Positions 51,071 through 60,723 of a stretch of DNA of 64,000 nucleotides are shown piece after piece. Numbering within the stretch: position 1 is the first letter of the stretch; each line of letters starts with the position of its first letter. The stretch lies in the NCBI GenBank assembly GCA_964352215.1, contig CAYGRE010000030.1, positions 1 through 64,000 of the forward strand, in the 5' to 3' direction. Origin of the DNA: CAWUKT01 sp964352215 (lineage in GTDB: Bacteria; Bacteroidota; Bacteroidia; J057; JADKCL01). The notes under the pieces were generated by a model. The model made no database searches and had not been told where the DNA came from. It saw only the letters and a list, made by a program, of their open reading frames with translations. A program made the position numbers and the translations under genes.

Positions 51071-53926
51071 TCAGTCCAATAGGGACACCATATCTTCAAT
51101 ATTAAGGGTTTTAAAGATCTCATCCTCCACTCCGATGATATCACTGGACAATTTGGCCTTTCTCTCCTGGAGCTTCACGATCTTTTCTTCAATGGTGCCT
51201 TTGGTGATAAACTTATAGGAAAATACCGTCTTGGTCTGCCCAATGCGGTAACTACGGTCTACGGCCTGGTTTTCTACAGCTGGATTCCACCACGGATCCA
51301 GTATAAATACATAATCTGCGGCAGTCAGGTTCAAGCCAACTCCACCTGCCTTGAGCGAGATCAGAAAGACCCGGTTCTTATTGTTGTTCTGGAATTGGTT
51401 GACCACTGCCTGTCTGTTCTTCGTTGACCCATCCAGGTAACTGTAGACGATTTTTTCCTCCTTGAGGTTGGCCTCGAGCAACTTAAGCAACCGGACATAC
51501 TGGGAAAATACCAAAACCTTGGAGCCTTTGGCCAGAATCTCCTCCAGCAACCGTTTAAACTCTAAAAACTTCCCCGACTTCTCCAGCCCCAAGTCTGCGC
51601 CCTCTTCCACCAAGCCCGGATGGATGGCGATCTGCCGCAACTTCTGCAGGCCTTGCAGAATGTTCAACTTGTTCTTCTTGAATTCCTGCTCACCAAGATC
51701 CATCAAGTAGTTCCGATAGGCATTTTTCGTTTCGTCGTAGAGCTTCTTCTGATCCTTGGACATTTCGCAGAAATGCTGCTGCTCAACCTTTGGAGGCAAC
51801 TCGGAAGCGACCTGCTCTTTGGTTCGGCGGAGGATAAAAGGATGCAACAATGTACGAAGCTGGGCCTGGCGCTTTTCGTCGGCATCCTTTTCGATGGGTA
51901 TCGTGTAAAAGTCCTTGAAGAACCGCTCTGATCCCAGTAAGCCAGGATTCAGAAATCCCATCTGCGACCAGAGGTCCATCAAAGTATTCTCTAGTGGTGT
52001 ACCGGTCAGGGAAAGGCGGTGGGCAGCTTTGAGTTCCTTTACCGCCTTGGAGGTCTTGGAGGAAGCATTTTTGATCATCTGGCTTTCATCCAGGATGACA
52101 TAATGAAATGGGAAGTCTTTCATCAGTTTCAGATCCTGCCGCACCAGACCGTAGGTGGTAAAGATCACATTATAGAGGGCGAAATTTGCATTGTTCCTGG
52201 TTCGTCCTGTACCGGTGTGGATAAGGATATTCAGGTCGGGGGTAAACTTGCGTGCTTCTTCCAACCAATTGTAAATCAATGAAGTAGGCATGACCACCAG
52301 GGAAGGTTGCTTGACTCCCTGTTCCCTTTCCTGAAGCAGCAAGGTCAGGGTTTGCAGGGTTTTTCCAAGTCCCATATCATCCGCCAGAATCCCCCCGAGA
52401 TTGTGCTTTCGAAGCAGATTCAACCAGTCGAATCCTTTCTTTTGATAAGAGCGTAACTCTGCTTGCAGCCCTTTCGGAAGATCCGTCGAAGGGATCTGTC
52501 CATCTTCTGCCAGCGCTTTCAGCTTTCCTTTCAGCCCCGTTCCTGGTGCCTTCAGTTCCAAAACCGCGGCCTGGTACTTCTTAACTGCCAATATATCCCC
52601 GTCCCTTTCTTCCGCGATCTCCACCAGGTGCCGGAAATCGGTAAACCAGCTTTCCGGTAAGATTACGGTCGATCCATCCGGAAGCACATAATCCCGCTTC
52701 CCCTTCAGGATATTGCTGCGGAACTTGACAAAGGGAATGCTGAATCCAGCCACAATCACCACCGCTCTGATATCGAACCAATCGCCATTTTCCCGTGAAT
52801 CGATCTCGATTTTGGGCACCTCAAAGTTGAGTCGGTTGTCTCCCTCCTGTACGATCTCGATCCCCTGGGCCCTCAGCATGGGGATGCATCTGGACAACCA
52901 GCGGAGTCCATCCGGTCGACTCATGAACTCCCAGCCCATCAGGTCTTCACCCGGAGAAAGTCGATCCATCAAATTGGAAATATGCTTTTCTACAGCTCCG
53001 TTTCGCTTGATTTTAATGAAGGTAACATCATCCCCTTTCCGCTGGAGCGCGACCGAATAATCCCGCTTTGGATCAAGCGAAAAGCTGTGTCCGCCATAGG
53101 TGACTTTGAGGTCCAGTGAGAGACTCGTACTGTCAGAGGTATTCACCAAAAACCTGAACCGCGGAAAGGCGTCCAGATCTTTGATCTCAATTCCCTCAGG
53201 AACCACCCGGTAGCGCTCAATGATCTGCGGGACAAATTTGGTGAAATAGGTATTTTCAGTTGCCCGTGAGATGGAGATGAAGTCCTTCTTTAAAAAGGCT
53301 TTGATCTTTTTTCCTTCCACTGGCTCCTCAAAAGTAAATATCTGGCCCCGGTGAAGCATCCAGGCGGGTTCCTCCACCACAATTTCATTGGACTCATGGG
53401 TTAAATTAACCTTGCGGCCCCGGAGGTGAACCCGTGGGAAATAACGCATCCGCTCCTTGTCACGGAGAAAATGGAACTCGATATCTGCTTTCTCCCGCAA
53501 AAATTCAACCGGACTTTGGGCTGGATAGCCATCCTTTCCCATCACAAATACTTCGCGGTCCCGCAGCATCAAGATCGCCTGGGAAAGCTGTCGGTTGATA
53601 TAATTCCCCACTATTTTCTTGACTTCCTTTTGAAAAATATTCAGGTAGAAGTCCATTTCGTTCTTTGCCTTGGGACCAAAGCGCTTGATAATCTCTGAAG
53701 GGTGGACGCTGCCCAATAGCTTGACCAGATCCTCATCCTTGTCATCTAAATTGTTGGAGAAATGATTGAAATTATCGGGATACAGGCCTTGATAGCGCAA
53801 ACTGAGCTTTCCATTTTCCAACTCTTGTACTACATGGGAAGAAATCAAACAACCTAGGTATTCGTGCCGATATATAGAATATACCGGTCTAAAAGGCTTG
53901 GAAGGATCAATTAAACGTACGCTCAC
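51071..53926 (-). CDS. SNF2-family DNA-dependent ATPase (bacterial helicase)
   Basis: A 951-residue protein. The N-terminal 480 residues contain a SNF2-associated beta-rich region. The ATPase core has motif I DDMGLGKT (about residue 514), motif II DESQ in ILDESQMIKN (about 609), motif III SLTGTPLEN, a helical insertion (about 670-760), and the C-terminal lobe with VFSQYVRLL, SLKAGGVGLNLTAADYVF, DPWWNPAVENQAVDRSYRIGQ. It is likely to remodel protein-DNA complexes or assist transcription recycling. Starts with a GTG at 53926. Coupled with the DUF58 gene below it. Confidence 0.95.
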   Translation of the reverse strand: MSVRLIDPSKPFRPVYSIYRHEYLGCLISSHVVQELENGKLSLRYQGLYPDNFNHFSNNLDDKDEDLVKLLGSVHPSEIIKRFGPKAKNEMDFYLNIFQKEVKKIVGNYINRQLSQAILMLRDREVFVMGKDGYPAQSPVEFLREKADIEFHFLRDKERMRYFPRVHLRGRKVNLTHESNEIVVEEPAWMLHRGQIFTFEEPVEGKKIKAFLKKDFISISRATENTYFTKFVPQIIERYRVVPEGIEIKDLDAFPRFRFLVNTSDSTSLSLDLKVTYGGHSFSLDPKRDYSVALQRKGDDVTFIKIKRNGAVEKHISNLMDRLSPGEDLMGWEFMSRPDGLRWLSRCIPMLRAQGIEIVQEGDNRLNFEVPKIEIDSRENGDWFDIRAVVIVAGFSIPFVKFRSNILKGKRDYVLPDGSTVILPESWFTDFRHLVEIAEERDGDILAVKKYQAAVLELKAPGTGLKGKLKALAEDGQIPSTDLPKGLQAELRSYQKKGFDWLNLLRKHNLGGILADDMGLGKTLQTLTLLLQEREQGVKQPSLVVMPTSLIYNWLEEARKFTPDLNILIHTGTGRTRNNANFALYNVIFTTYGLVRQDLKLMKDFPFHYVILDESQMIKNASSKTSKAVKELKAAHRLSLTGTPLENTLMDLWSQMGFLNPGLLGSERFFKDFYTIPIEKDADEKRQAQLRTLLHPFILRRTKEQVASELPPKVEQQHFCEMSKDQKKLYDETKNAYRNYLMDLGEQEFKKNKLNILQGLQKLRQIAIHPGLVEEGADLGLEKSGKFLEFKRLLEEILAKGSKVLVFSQYVRLLKLLEANLKEEKIVYSYLDGSTKNRQAVVNQFQNNNKNRVFLISLKAGGVGLNLTAADYVFILDPWWNPAVENQAVDRSYRIGQTKTVFSYKFITKGTIEEKIVKLQERKAKLSSDIIGVEDEIFKTLNIEDMVSLLD

Positions 53927-54117
53927 TTCAACTCAATCTGCTAGAATGGATCGGGCAAACTTCTAATTTAATTCTTTTGCGTAAGTTTTCCATGTATTGA
54001 TGAACCTGATTTGCTTTTTTTGGTGAATGGTGGGTAAGAATGCTTAGAAAGGTTAGGTGAATGATTAAGTTTACCGAAACAGCTTACCGCCTTAGCTTGT
54101 TATAAAAAGAAAACGAC

Positions 54118-54636
54118 ATGATTAATCCTAAAATGGAAGCGCTGCTGAATGACCAATTTCACCGAGAAATGGCCGCAGCGATGCAGTACCTGGCTCTTAC
54201 AGCCTACTTTGAAGACCAAAATCTAGACGGATTTGCTCACTTTTTCCGTCTTCAGGCCCAGGAAGAGATGGCTCACGCCATGAAGCAATTTGACTACGTC
54301 CATACTGTTGACGGGAAAATTACCATGCAGGCACTTCCGAAGCCCAAAGTTGACTTTGACACCCATACAGAAGCACTTTCTTTTGCCCTGGAAAATGAAC
54401 GCCAGGTCACCCAGGATATCAATAGCCTGATGAAAGCCTCGGTTGAGATGGGCGATTTCGGTACCCAGACCTTCCTGCAGTGGTTTGTCACGGAACAGAT
54501 CGAAGAGGAAGAAGTCGTTCGAACCCTGCTCCACAAACTGCGCATGGTAGGTGACAACAGCAGTGCCCTTTATCTCTTGAATGAGGATCTTAAATCCCGC
54601 AAAGCGGAAGGGGCGCCAAATGCAGCCACGCTTTAA
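54118..54636 (+). CDS. ferritin
   Basis: A 172-residue iron-storage protein of the non-haem FtnA type. The four-helix bundle shows ferroxidase ligands: Glu in FHREMAAAMQYLAL, ExxH in QEEMAHAM and Glu in ALENERQVT, and the C-terminal Glu-rich FVTEQIEEEEV. The ferritin helix E tail is shortened into SRKAEGAPNAATL. The ATG at 54118 is preceded by about 190 bp of AT-rich DNA shared with the divergent SNF2 gene. The end overlaps the next gene by 17 bp. Confidence 0.95.
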   Translation: MINPKMEALLNDQFHREMAAAMQYLALTAYFEDQNLDGFAHFFRLQAQEEMAHAMKQFDYVHTVDGKITMQALPKPKVDFDTHTEALSFALENERQVTQDINSLMKASVEMGDFGTQTFLQWFVTEQIEEEEVVRTLLHKLRMVGDNSSALYLLNEDLKSRKAEGAPNAATL

Positions 54637-55573
54637 AATCGGGGAACGCGTCCGCTTTCTCCATGAAAACGGGGAAGGGGTCGTCCAGAAAATCCTGGGC
54701 CCCAACCTGCTGGAGGTGCTGGTGGACGACTTTCTGGAATTGGAAGTCGGAATCAATGAGGTGGTAAAAATCCATGCGGAAGAGACGGCATTTCTTGCCC
54801 CCGATATTGACGAGGATGCACCCAAGCCCAAACCAGAAAACCGGACAGCGGTTCTTTCCCCTCCTTCCCTGGTTGTGCTGCGCAAACCCAGCAAGGACTA
54901 TGAGTTCTGGATTACCAACGAATCCACAGACGAGATTGTCTTTACGGTTTACATGCGGATCAAGGACAAATACCAGGGATTGGGGGTCGGAACAGTTCCT
55001 CCTGGCGAAAAGCAATACATCGGCAAGGTGACTTCGGAAGATTTCCACCGGGCCAATCTGGTTTCAATTCAGATGATACGATTCCCACGCGCGGGTCGCA
55101 TCCGTCCGATTCCTCCCTTTTCCATGGAGATCAACTGCAAAAAGGAAATCTTCCGCAAGACTTCTACGACTGTGCATGCACTGGGAAGTCTTGGCTGGGA
55201 ATTCTACCTCGAAGAAAAGAAGTCGGTCGAGGTCCCAAAATCGGACTTCATTCGCATCAAGGACGAGGACAAGCCGGTTCGCAATATGAGACCGCCAGTG
55301 GTCTGCGACCTCCACATTGACAAACTGGTCGACAACCCGGCCAGGGTTGACTCCCGCAATATCCTGCTGATTCAAATGGATCATTTTGAACGCAGGTTGA
55401 GCGAAGCCAGGTTGAATTCAGAGGACCAGGTGGTATTCATCCACGGAGTTGGGGTGGGGAAATTGAAGCAGGAGATCAGACGCCAGTTGAAAGAATATGA
55501 CTTCGTCAAGCGTTACGGAGCTGCTGATCCCCTTGAATATGGAAACGGTGCAACCGTAGTGGAGTTGAAATGA
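54620..55573 (+). CDS. DUF2027/Smr-domain protein
   Basis: A 317-residue protein with an N-terminal SH3-like/KOW-type region (FKIGERVRFLHENGEGVVQ), a DUF2027 beta domain (residues about 80-210), and a C-terminal Smr domain. The Smr motifs are CDLHIDKL and VFIHGVGVGKLKQEI. Smr domains nick or bind branched nucleic acids, or act on ribosomes in rescue. The ATG at 54620 lies inside the ferritin gene, after GCGGAAGGGG, so expression is coupled. The combination with DUF2027 is typical of Bacteroidota. Confidence 0.9.
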   Translation: MQPRFKIGERVRFLHENGEGVVQKILGPNLLEVLVDDFLELEVGINEVVKIHAEETAFLAPDIDEDAPKPKPENRTAVLSPPSLVVLRKPSKDYEFWITNESTDEIVFTVYMRIKDKYQGLGVGTVPPGEKQYIGKVTSEDFHRANLVSIQMIRFPRAGRIRPIPPFSMEINCKKEIFRKTSTTVHALGSLGWEFYLEEKKSVEVPKSDFIRIKDEDKPVRNMRPPVVCDLHIDKLVDNPARVDSRNILLIQMDHFERRLSEARLNSEDQVVFIHGVGVGKLKQEIRRQLKEYDFVKRYGAADPLEYGNGATVVELK

Positions 55574-55617
55574 TCTTTTCAATTGGTGCGGTACCTTCAT
55601 AGAAATGATCTTTTCAA
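55567..55617. repeat. 16-bp near-palindrome repeated at 35-bp spacing
   Basis: GAAATGATCTTTTCAA occurs at 55567-55582, across the Smr-gene stop codon, and again at 55602-55617. The core GAAATGATCTTTTC is close to an inverted repeat. The pair lies 37 bp before the start of the OmpA-type gene. It could be a pair of operator sites or a micro-duplication. Confidence 0.55.
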
Positions 55618-55653
55618 ATATGTAACCTCCCTTGAAGATTGCGTTACCTGTAT

Positions 55654-57669
55654 ATGAGGATATCAATTTTCATACTTGCCTTACTCTTTTCCATTCCCCT
55701 GTCCGCACAGCAGGTCCAGTGGGCAAGCAAAGTGATCAAAGCCTCCTCTTACTTCCAAAAGCGAAACTTCCCTGGTCAACTCAGTCCAAAGCAAGCCTTG
55801 GGACCTCCCAGTATGACCTACCCGGCCAAATTGCACCCTTGTGCCTGGACACCTGCCACCCAAGCATCCGCAAAAGGAGAATTCATTGTCCTTGAATTCG
55901 AAAACCCCCAACAGGTCCAGCAAATCGTCATCTGTGAGAATCTGGGTGCAGGTGCGGTGAGCCGGATTAAACTCAAAGACACTGAGGGTGGAATACATGA
56001 AGTTTTTGCCGAGCCGATGCCGGGACGGGTAAAAGACAGTTCCAGGGTGTGGAACCTCATCATTCCCAAGACGACCTACCTCGTCAACCTGATCCGTATC
56101 GATCTCAATACGAAATCTGTGCCGGGATTCAACCAAATTGATGCCGTAGGTATCTCAGAGTCCAGCGAACCAATCAAAGTAGGTATCAATATCGCTAAGG
56201 AGGTTGAACTGCTGGGAAAAATCGAGCATCTGGGAGCGGGGGTTAACTCTACCGGTGCGGAATTGTGTCCGGTCATCTCTCCAGATGGTAAGACCCTTTA
56301 CTTCACACGGATGTACCACAAAGGGAATATCGATTTCGAAGCACAAGACATCTGGTACTCCGAATTGAATGAAGCCGGGCAGTTGTCCGAAGCCATCAAT
56401 ATGGGGAAGCCCATGAACAATGGCTACAACAACTCATTGACTTCCATCACCCCGGATGGTCAAACCGCCTTGCTGCTCAATGCCTACCTTCCCAACGGGG
56501 AAATGGAGGCCGGGATATCCCTGGCCCGCAAATCTGAGGATGGTTGGAGTCAGCCTGTTCCGGTGGAAATGGACGACTATTACAATCATAACATTTACGG
56601 CGAATACTGTTTGTCATCTTCCGGCAAGGTGATGCTGCTCGCGGCCCAGCGCAATGACTCCGAAGGTTCCAAAGACCTCTATGTATCCTTCCGCAAGGGA
56701 TACCTCAAATGGACCCGTCCCCAATCTATCGGCATGAATGTCAATACGGCCGGTAGCGAAACCTCTCCCTTTCTTGCCGCTGATGACAAGACCTTGTACT
56801 TCAGCACCGATGGTCTTCCCGGCCACGGTGCCCATGACATGTACGTCACCCGCCGTCTGGATGATACCTGGACTAACTGGAGCGATCCCGAAAACCTGGG
56901 CCCACAGCTCAATACAAGTGACTGGGACGCCTACTACTCCGTCCCAGCTTCAGGAGAATACGTTTATTTCGTCTCTTACAAAGACGGTGGCTTTGGCAAT
57001 GCGGACATTTACCGGGCTCCCCTCCCCCCTTCTCTTCGCCCTGATCCTGTGGTCCTGGTACGCGGTATCGTTACCGACAAGGAGACCGGTCAACCCCTGG
57101 GAACGGAAATCTCCATTGTTTCCCTGACCACGGAAGAAGAAATAGGGGTCGCCCGGTCCAACCCTAAAACTGGTAAGTACTCTATCGTACTCCCTGCAGG
57201 TGATCAATATGGATTTTCCGCCGAGAAGGAAAACTATCTGCCGGTCTCTGATCACCTCGACCTCACCGAACTCAAGGTCTATAAAGAAGTACGAAAAGAC
57301 CTGGAGCTTCCCCCCATGAAAGCCGGCGCGTCCATCGTCCTCAACAATATTTACTTTGACCTCGCGAAATACGAACTCCGCAGCGAATCCTATGTGGAAC
57401 TGAAAACTATGAAAAGGATCATGGACCAATTTCCTTCCTTAAAAGCAGAGGTTAGCGGACACACCGATAACATTGGCAACCCACAAAGCAACCAGGTATT
57501 GAGTCTCAACCGGGCAAAATCGGTGCGGGGTTACCTGATCAGCCTTGGAATAGCCGAGGATCGACTTCAGATAAAAGGCTATGGGGAGACCGCACCATTG
57601 GTCCCAAATGATTCCGAGGACAACCGCCAGATCAACCGAAGGGTGGAGTTCAGCATTCTTTCGATGTAG
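55654..57669 (+). CDS. OmpA-family outer-membrane protein with beta-propeller (PorE-like)
   Basis: A 671-residue exported protein. The signal peptide (MRISIFILALLFSIPLSA) precedes a galactose-binding/discoidin-like domain (about 20-175). PD40/WD40-type propeller blades follow (PVISPDGKTLYFTRMY, PFLAADDKTLYFSTDGLPG), then a carboxypeptidase-regulatory-like domain (VRGIVTDKETGQPLGTEI), then an OmpA C-terminal domain with SGHTDNIGNPQSNQVLSLNR. The propeller-CRD-OmpA order recalls T9SS PorE-type proteins, without the TPR part. ATG at 55654 chosen. Peptidoglycan anchoring is expected. Confidence 0.9.
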   Translation: MRISIFILALLFSIPLSAQQVQWASKVIKASSYFQKRNFPGQLSPKQALGPPSMTYPAKLHPCAWTPATQASAKGEFIVLEFENPQQVQQIVICENLGAGAVSRIKLKDTEGGIHEVFAEPMPGRVKDSSRVWNLIIPKTTYLVNLIRIDLNTKSVPGFNQIDAVGISESSEPIKVGINIAKEVELLGKIEHLGAGVNSTGAELCPVISPDGKTLYFTRMYHKGNIDFEAQDIWYSELNEAGQLSEAINMGKPMNNGYNNSLTSITPDGQTALLLNAYLPNGEMEAGISLARKSEDGWSQPVPVEMDDYYNHNIYGEYCLSSSGKVMLLAAQRNDSEGSKDLYVSFRKGYLKWTRPQSIGMNVNTAGSETSPFLAADDKTLYFSTDGLPGHGAHDMYVTRRLDDTWTNWSDPENLGPQLNTSDWDAYYSVPASGEYVYFVSYKDGGFGNADIYRAPLPPSLRPDPVVLVRGIVTDKETGQPLGTEISIVSLTTEEEIGVARSNPKTGKYSIVLPAGDQYGFSAEKENYLPVSDHLDLTELKVYKEVRKDLELPPMKAGASIVLNNIYFDLAKYELRSESYVELKTMKRIMDQFPSLKAEVSGHTDNIGNPQSNQVLSLNRAKSVRGYLISLGIAEDRLQIKGYGETAPLVPNDSEDNRQINRRVEFSILSM

Positions 57670-57711
57670 GGGTGTCCATTAGAGGTGTCTATTAGGGGTG
57701 TCTATTGATCC
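57670..57711. repeat. short tandem repeat after the OmpA-type gene
   Basis: GGTGTC(C/T)ATTAG-type units follow one another three times right after the stop, at about 57670-57711. Low complexity only; no hairpin. Confidence 0.6.
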
Positions 57712-57830
57712 CCATAACTGGTCCTCGTTAAGATACCAGCAGTGGAATGCTGGCCAAGGTTTCAGTTACGGACATGGATTGGTAAACCTGTTGCCAATGT
57801 TTTCGTAAGTTTGGGAAAGCCTTTGTTCGT

Positions 57831-59564
57831 ATGACCCGCGCCCTTTTCGCTTTGATCTTATTTGCTCTCCTTCCCTCCCTGCTGCCTGCCCAGGCAAAAG
57901 TGGTTCGTGGCAATTCAGATGCCCAGTCCGGAATGCTGTACTACGACATTGAAAAGGCCACCGACCAGCAAAAAAAGCGTTTTTTGTATACCATCTGCCC
58001 GGAGGAAATCCACTGTATGCAGCTGGACTTCACCCTGGTTCAGAGTGCATTGGAAGCAGATTTTATACGTATTTATCCGGGAGTGGATGCTTCAGAAGAA
58101 CCCATTCAAAGTTTTGGCGGCATCACCCGTGACAAGCTTTTTCAATTCAATGGGAACTGCCTCACTGTAGAATTTCTACGGGACGAACAAGGACTTAACA
58201 GTGCCTGGACCCTGCTTTGGAAAAGTGAAAAAGAGGGGGAATGTATCCGGTCGGGGAAAAAAGACGACGACTGTCCCTACATTACCGAAATCTGCGGACC
58301 GGTCTACCAGGAAACATTCAAGTACTTTAAGGAATCCCAGGTCGCCAGCCAGGCTGTATTTGGCTCCTGTCTCGACCAACCCAAGCGGTCCTCGTGGTAC
58401 AAATTCCAGGCCCAGCAAGATGGCCCTTTGGCCTTTGCTATCAAACCTGCCAATGGCAAGGACGACTATGACTGGGTGCTCTGGCGTGCCGACTCCACCT
58501 GGGCCAATCCCTGCCCGGACTCGCTCCTGCTCACCCAAAAGCTGGCCTGCAATTTTGCAGCTGGTCTGGGTTCAGCGGGTAGCACCGGCATGAACACATT
58601 TGGAAGTACCCTCGAGACTACTGCCTCCGGCAACCCGTTTGCCCGACCAGTGGATGCCAAGAAAGGCGATATATTTTTCTTACTCCTCAATGATTATTCA
58701 CGGCAGAGCCAGGGCTTTTCAATCAAATTCAATGAGGTCGTTCTCGCCTGTGAGAACCCAGTCCGCACCTTTGTTGCGATCAACCATGCGGTCGTCTCCG
58801 GCCAGCCAAAAGTTCCCGTCCGTAACCAATTCAGCCGCTATACGGCAATCCTCCGCATCCCGCTCAATGAAAAGAACAACCAGCCATTGGGGAATTGTGA
58901 TGCGGGTGAAGTTGCATGGGACGAATTGGTAAGTGGTTTAGAAAGGCCATTGGTAAGGGGTACGGAAAATCCCTTAGGCGGCTCCGAGAGGCAATTGGCA
59001 AGGGCTCCGGAAAAGCCGTTGGAGGCAGGGTTGAGAATACCGGGGACCGGCATCCATGCGGCCATTCTGAATGGATTGAAGCTCGGGCGGTACCAGGGCT
59101 ATTCCTGCGAAGACATGGCAAGCCCGGTCCATTATGGTGACATGCTTGATTTCGCAAGTCTGCAACTGGGCGAGGAAGTCAACTGGGAGAGGCCAGATGA
59201 GGCCTTGGCCGGTTTTGGGAATTATATAGAACTCATTGTAGATGAGATTTTCGACCGAACGACCGCACGAAGACGGCAACAAATCAGAATGGTGCGACTG
59301 GTCTGGTCAGACGAATCGACCAACCTGCCCGACTACAATATCGCCGTTTTTCAATGGGAAGATATTGCCGGGCTATTGGATCAGGTCTCTGTTCCCAATC
59401 CCCACAATGATGTCAGCAGTCTGAGTGTCAAGGATTTCCTTGAGGGGCAATTCTATACCTCGATCCATGTTCACCAGCGGCACCGGAACAACCGCACCCC
59501 GGAAGAAGCAGAAGATGAAGCCGTGAAGGAAATCGAGTTTGAAGCTTATCACTGGGATAGATAA
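57831..59564 (+). CDS. secreted protein with C-terminal GldN-like domain
   Basis: A 577-residue exported protein. The signal peptide (MTRALFALILFALLPSLLPA) is followed by a beta-rich Cys-containing region (about 25-320) that resembles PPC/CUB-like secreted modules. Residues about 365-405 are a degenerate repeat of about 8 residues (GLERPLVR, GTENPLGG, SERQLAR, APEKPLEA). The final 170 residues resemble GldN of the gliding/T9SS motor: IELIVDEIFDRTTARRRQQI, NIAVFQWEDIAGLLD, VPNPHNDVSSLSVKDFLEG, ending EIEFEAYHWDR. The likeness to GldN is by eye and needs a profile search. Confidence 0.6.
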   Translation: MTRALFALILFALLPSLLPAQAKVVRGNSDAQSGMLYYDIEKATDQQKKRFLYTICPEEIHCMQLDFTLVQSALEADFIRIYPGVDASEEPIQSFGGITRDKLFQFNGNCLTVEFLRDEQGLNSAWTLLWKSEKEGECIRSGKKDDDCPYITEICGPVYQETFKYFKESQVASQAVFGSCLDQPKRSSWYKFQAQQDGPLAFAIKPANGKDDYDWVLWRADSTWANPCPDSLLLTQKLACNFAAGLGSAGSTGMNTFGSTLETTASGNPFARPVDAKKGDIFFLLLNDYSRQSQGFSIKFNEVVLACENPVRTFVAINHAVVSGQPKVPVRNQFSRYTAILRIPLNEKNNQPLGNCDAGEVAWDELVSGLERPLVRGTENPLGGSERQLARAPEKPLEAGLRIPGTGIHAAILNGLKLGRYQGYSCEDMASPVHYGDMLDFASLQLGEEVNWERPDEALAGFGNYIELIVDEIFDRTTARRRQQIRMVRLVWSDESTNLPDYNIAVFQWEDIAGLLDQVSVPNPHNDVSSLSVKDFLEGQFYTSIHVHQRHRNNRTPEEAEDEAVKEIEFEAYHWDR

Positions 59565-59669
59565 ACCGGATTCGGGACTTACTTTCAGGACATGTCAACC
59601 CGATTCTGGACCGATCGCCAGGACAGAGAAATTAAATTCGAAACCTAAACCGGAGACTGCTATTTACAC

Positions 59670-60644
59670 TTATCTCAAGTCCAACAAAACTTTCCCTTTC
59701 CTTCCGGGACGCTCCGCGTGCAAGACTGCCTCTTGCACCTGATCCAGTGGATAAGTCGCCTCCACGTCCGCCTTCAATTGACTCGTCGTCAGCATCGTCA
59801 ACACCTCTTTCGTAACTCCAGCCAATTCTGACCCGGATTTCGAAGCCATCCAGGAAGTCAACCAAAAACCTTTGATAGTCAGATTCTTAAAGATCATCAC
59901 CCCGGTATTGATCGGGGTCAGGCCCAAACTCAGCAGTCCGAAGACATACATGGTTCCATTCATGGCCAGACAATCTACAATTGCCCCTCCTACCTTTCCT
60001 CCAACCGCATCAAATGCGCAATTCACACCCTTTTTATCGGTGATCTTCATGGTCGCCCTGACCATGTCCTGCTCTTTGGTATTGATCACCTCAGTGGCGC
60101 CAATCGCTTTCAACTCCCCGATCTGCTCCTCCCGACGTACCGTGGCAATCGTTTTGATCCCACGTTGCTTACACAACTGAATCACAAATTTTCCAAAGGC
60201 GGAAGCCCCGGCCGTGAGCATGAGCCAGTCTCCGGCCTGCAAGCCCGATTCTTCCAGCATCGCAAAAGCGGTAAAAGGATTTACGAACGCCTGGCAGGCC
60301 ACCTCGTCACTCATCGCATCCGGGATGGGAATAACCCCCTTGGCCGGAACCGACACGTATTCCTGCCAAACCCCAATCGCAGTAAAAATCACCCGCTGAC
60401 CAACTTTGAAGCCAGCACCTTCCCCTACGCCGTCGATCACCCCGGCAGCCTCAAATCCTCCCACCGCGGGGAAACGAGGTCGGATTCCATACAAACCCTG
60501 CACGAACATGATGTCTGAAGGGTTGATATTACAAGTGGTAACTTTGATTAGGACTTCACCGGGTCCGGGAGTTGGAATTTCGACCTCCTGGATGGTGAGA
60601 ACGTCGGCTGGTTTTCCTACGGCGTCAAATTGGGCACTTTTCAT
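59670..60644 (-). CDS. MDR-family zinc-independent NADPH reductase (quinone/enoyl reductase type)
   Basis: A 324-residue medium-chain reductase. The N-terminal GroES-like domain has PGPGEVLIKV and NINPSDIMFVQGLYG. The cofactor domain has LMLTAGASAFGKFVIQLCKQ, then VRREEQIGELKAIGATEVI. It ends in PLDQVQEAVLHAERPGRKGKVLL. The usual catalytic zinc residues are absent, as in quinone oxidoreductases and mitochondrial-type enoyl reductases (MECR). The substrate cannot be fixed. Divergent from the SDR gene at 60724, with about 80 bp between. Confidence 0.88.
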   Translation of the reverse strand: MKSAQFDAVGKPADVLTIQEVEIPTPGPGEVLIKVTTCNINPSDIMFVQGLYGIRPRFPAVGGFEAAGVIDGVGEGAGFKVGQRVIFTAIGVWQEYVSVPAKGVIPIPDAMSDEVACQAFVNPFTAFAMLEESGLQAGDWLMLTAGASAFGKFVIQLCKQRGIKTIATVRREEQIGELKAIGATEVINTKEQDMVRATMKITDKKGVNCAFDAVGGKVGGAIVDCLAMNGTMYVFGLLSLGLTPINTGVMIFKNLTIKGFWLTSWMASKSGSELAGVTKEVLTMLTTSQLKADVEATYPLDQVQEAVLHAERPGRKGKVLLDLR

Positions 60645-60723
60645 GGCCCGAAGATAGCACCAATTTGTTTTCCCTTGAAAACCTGAATAAGTTTAAAAAG
60701 TCAATCGGATCAATTCAAAAGAT

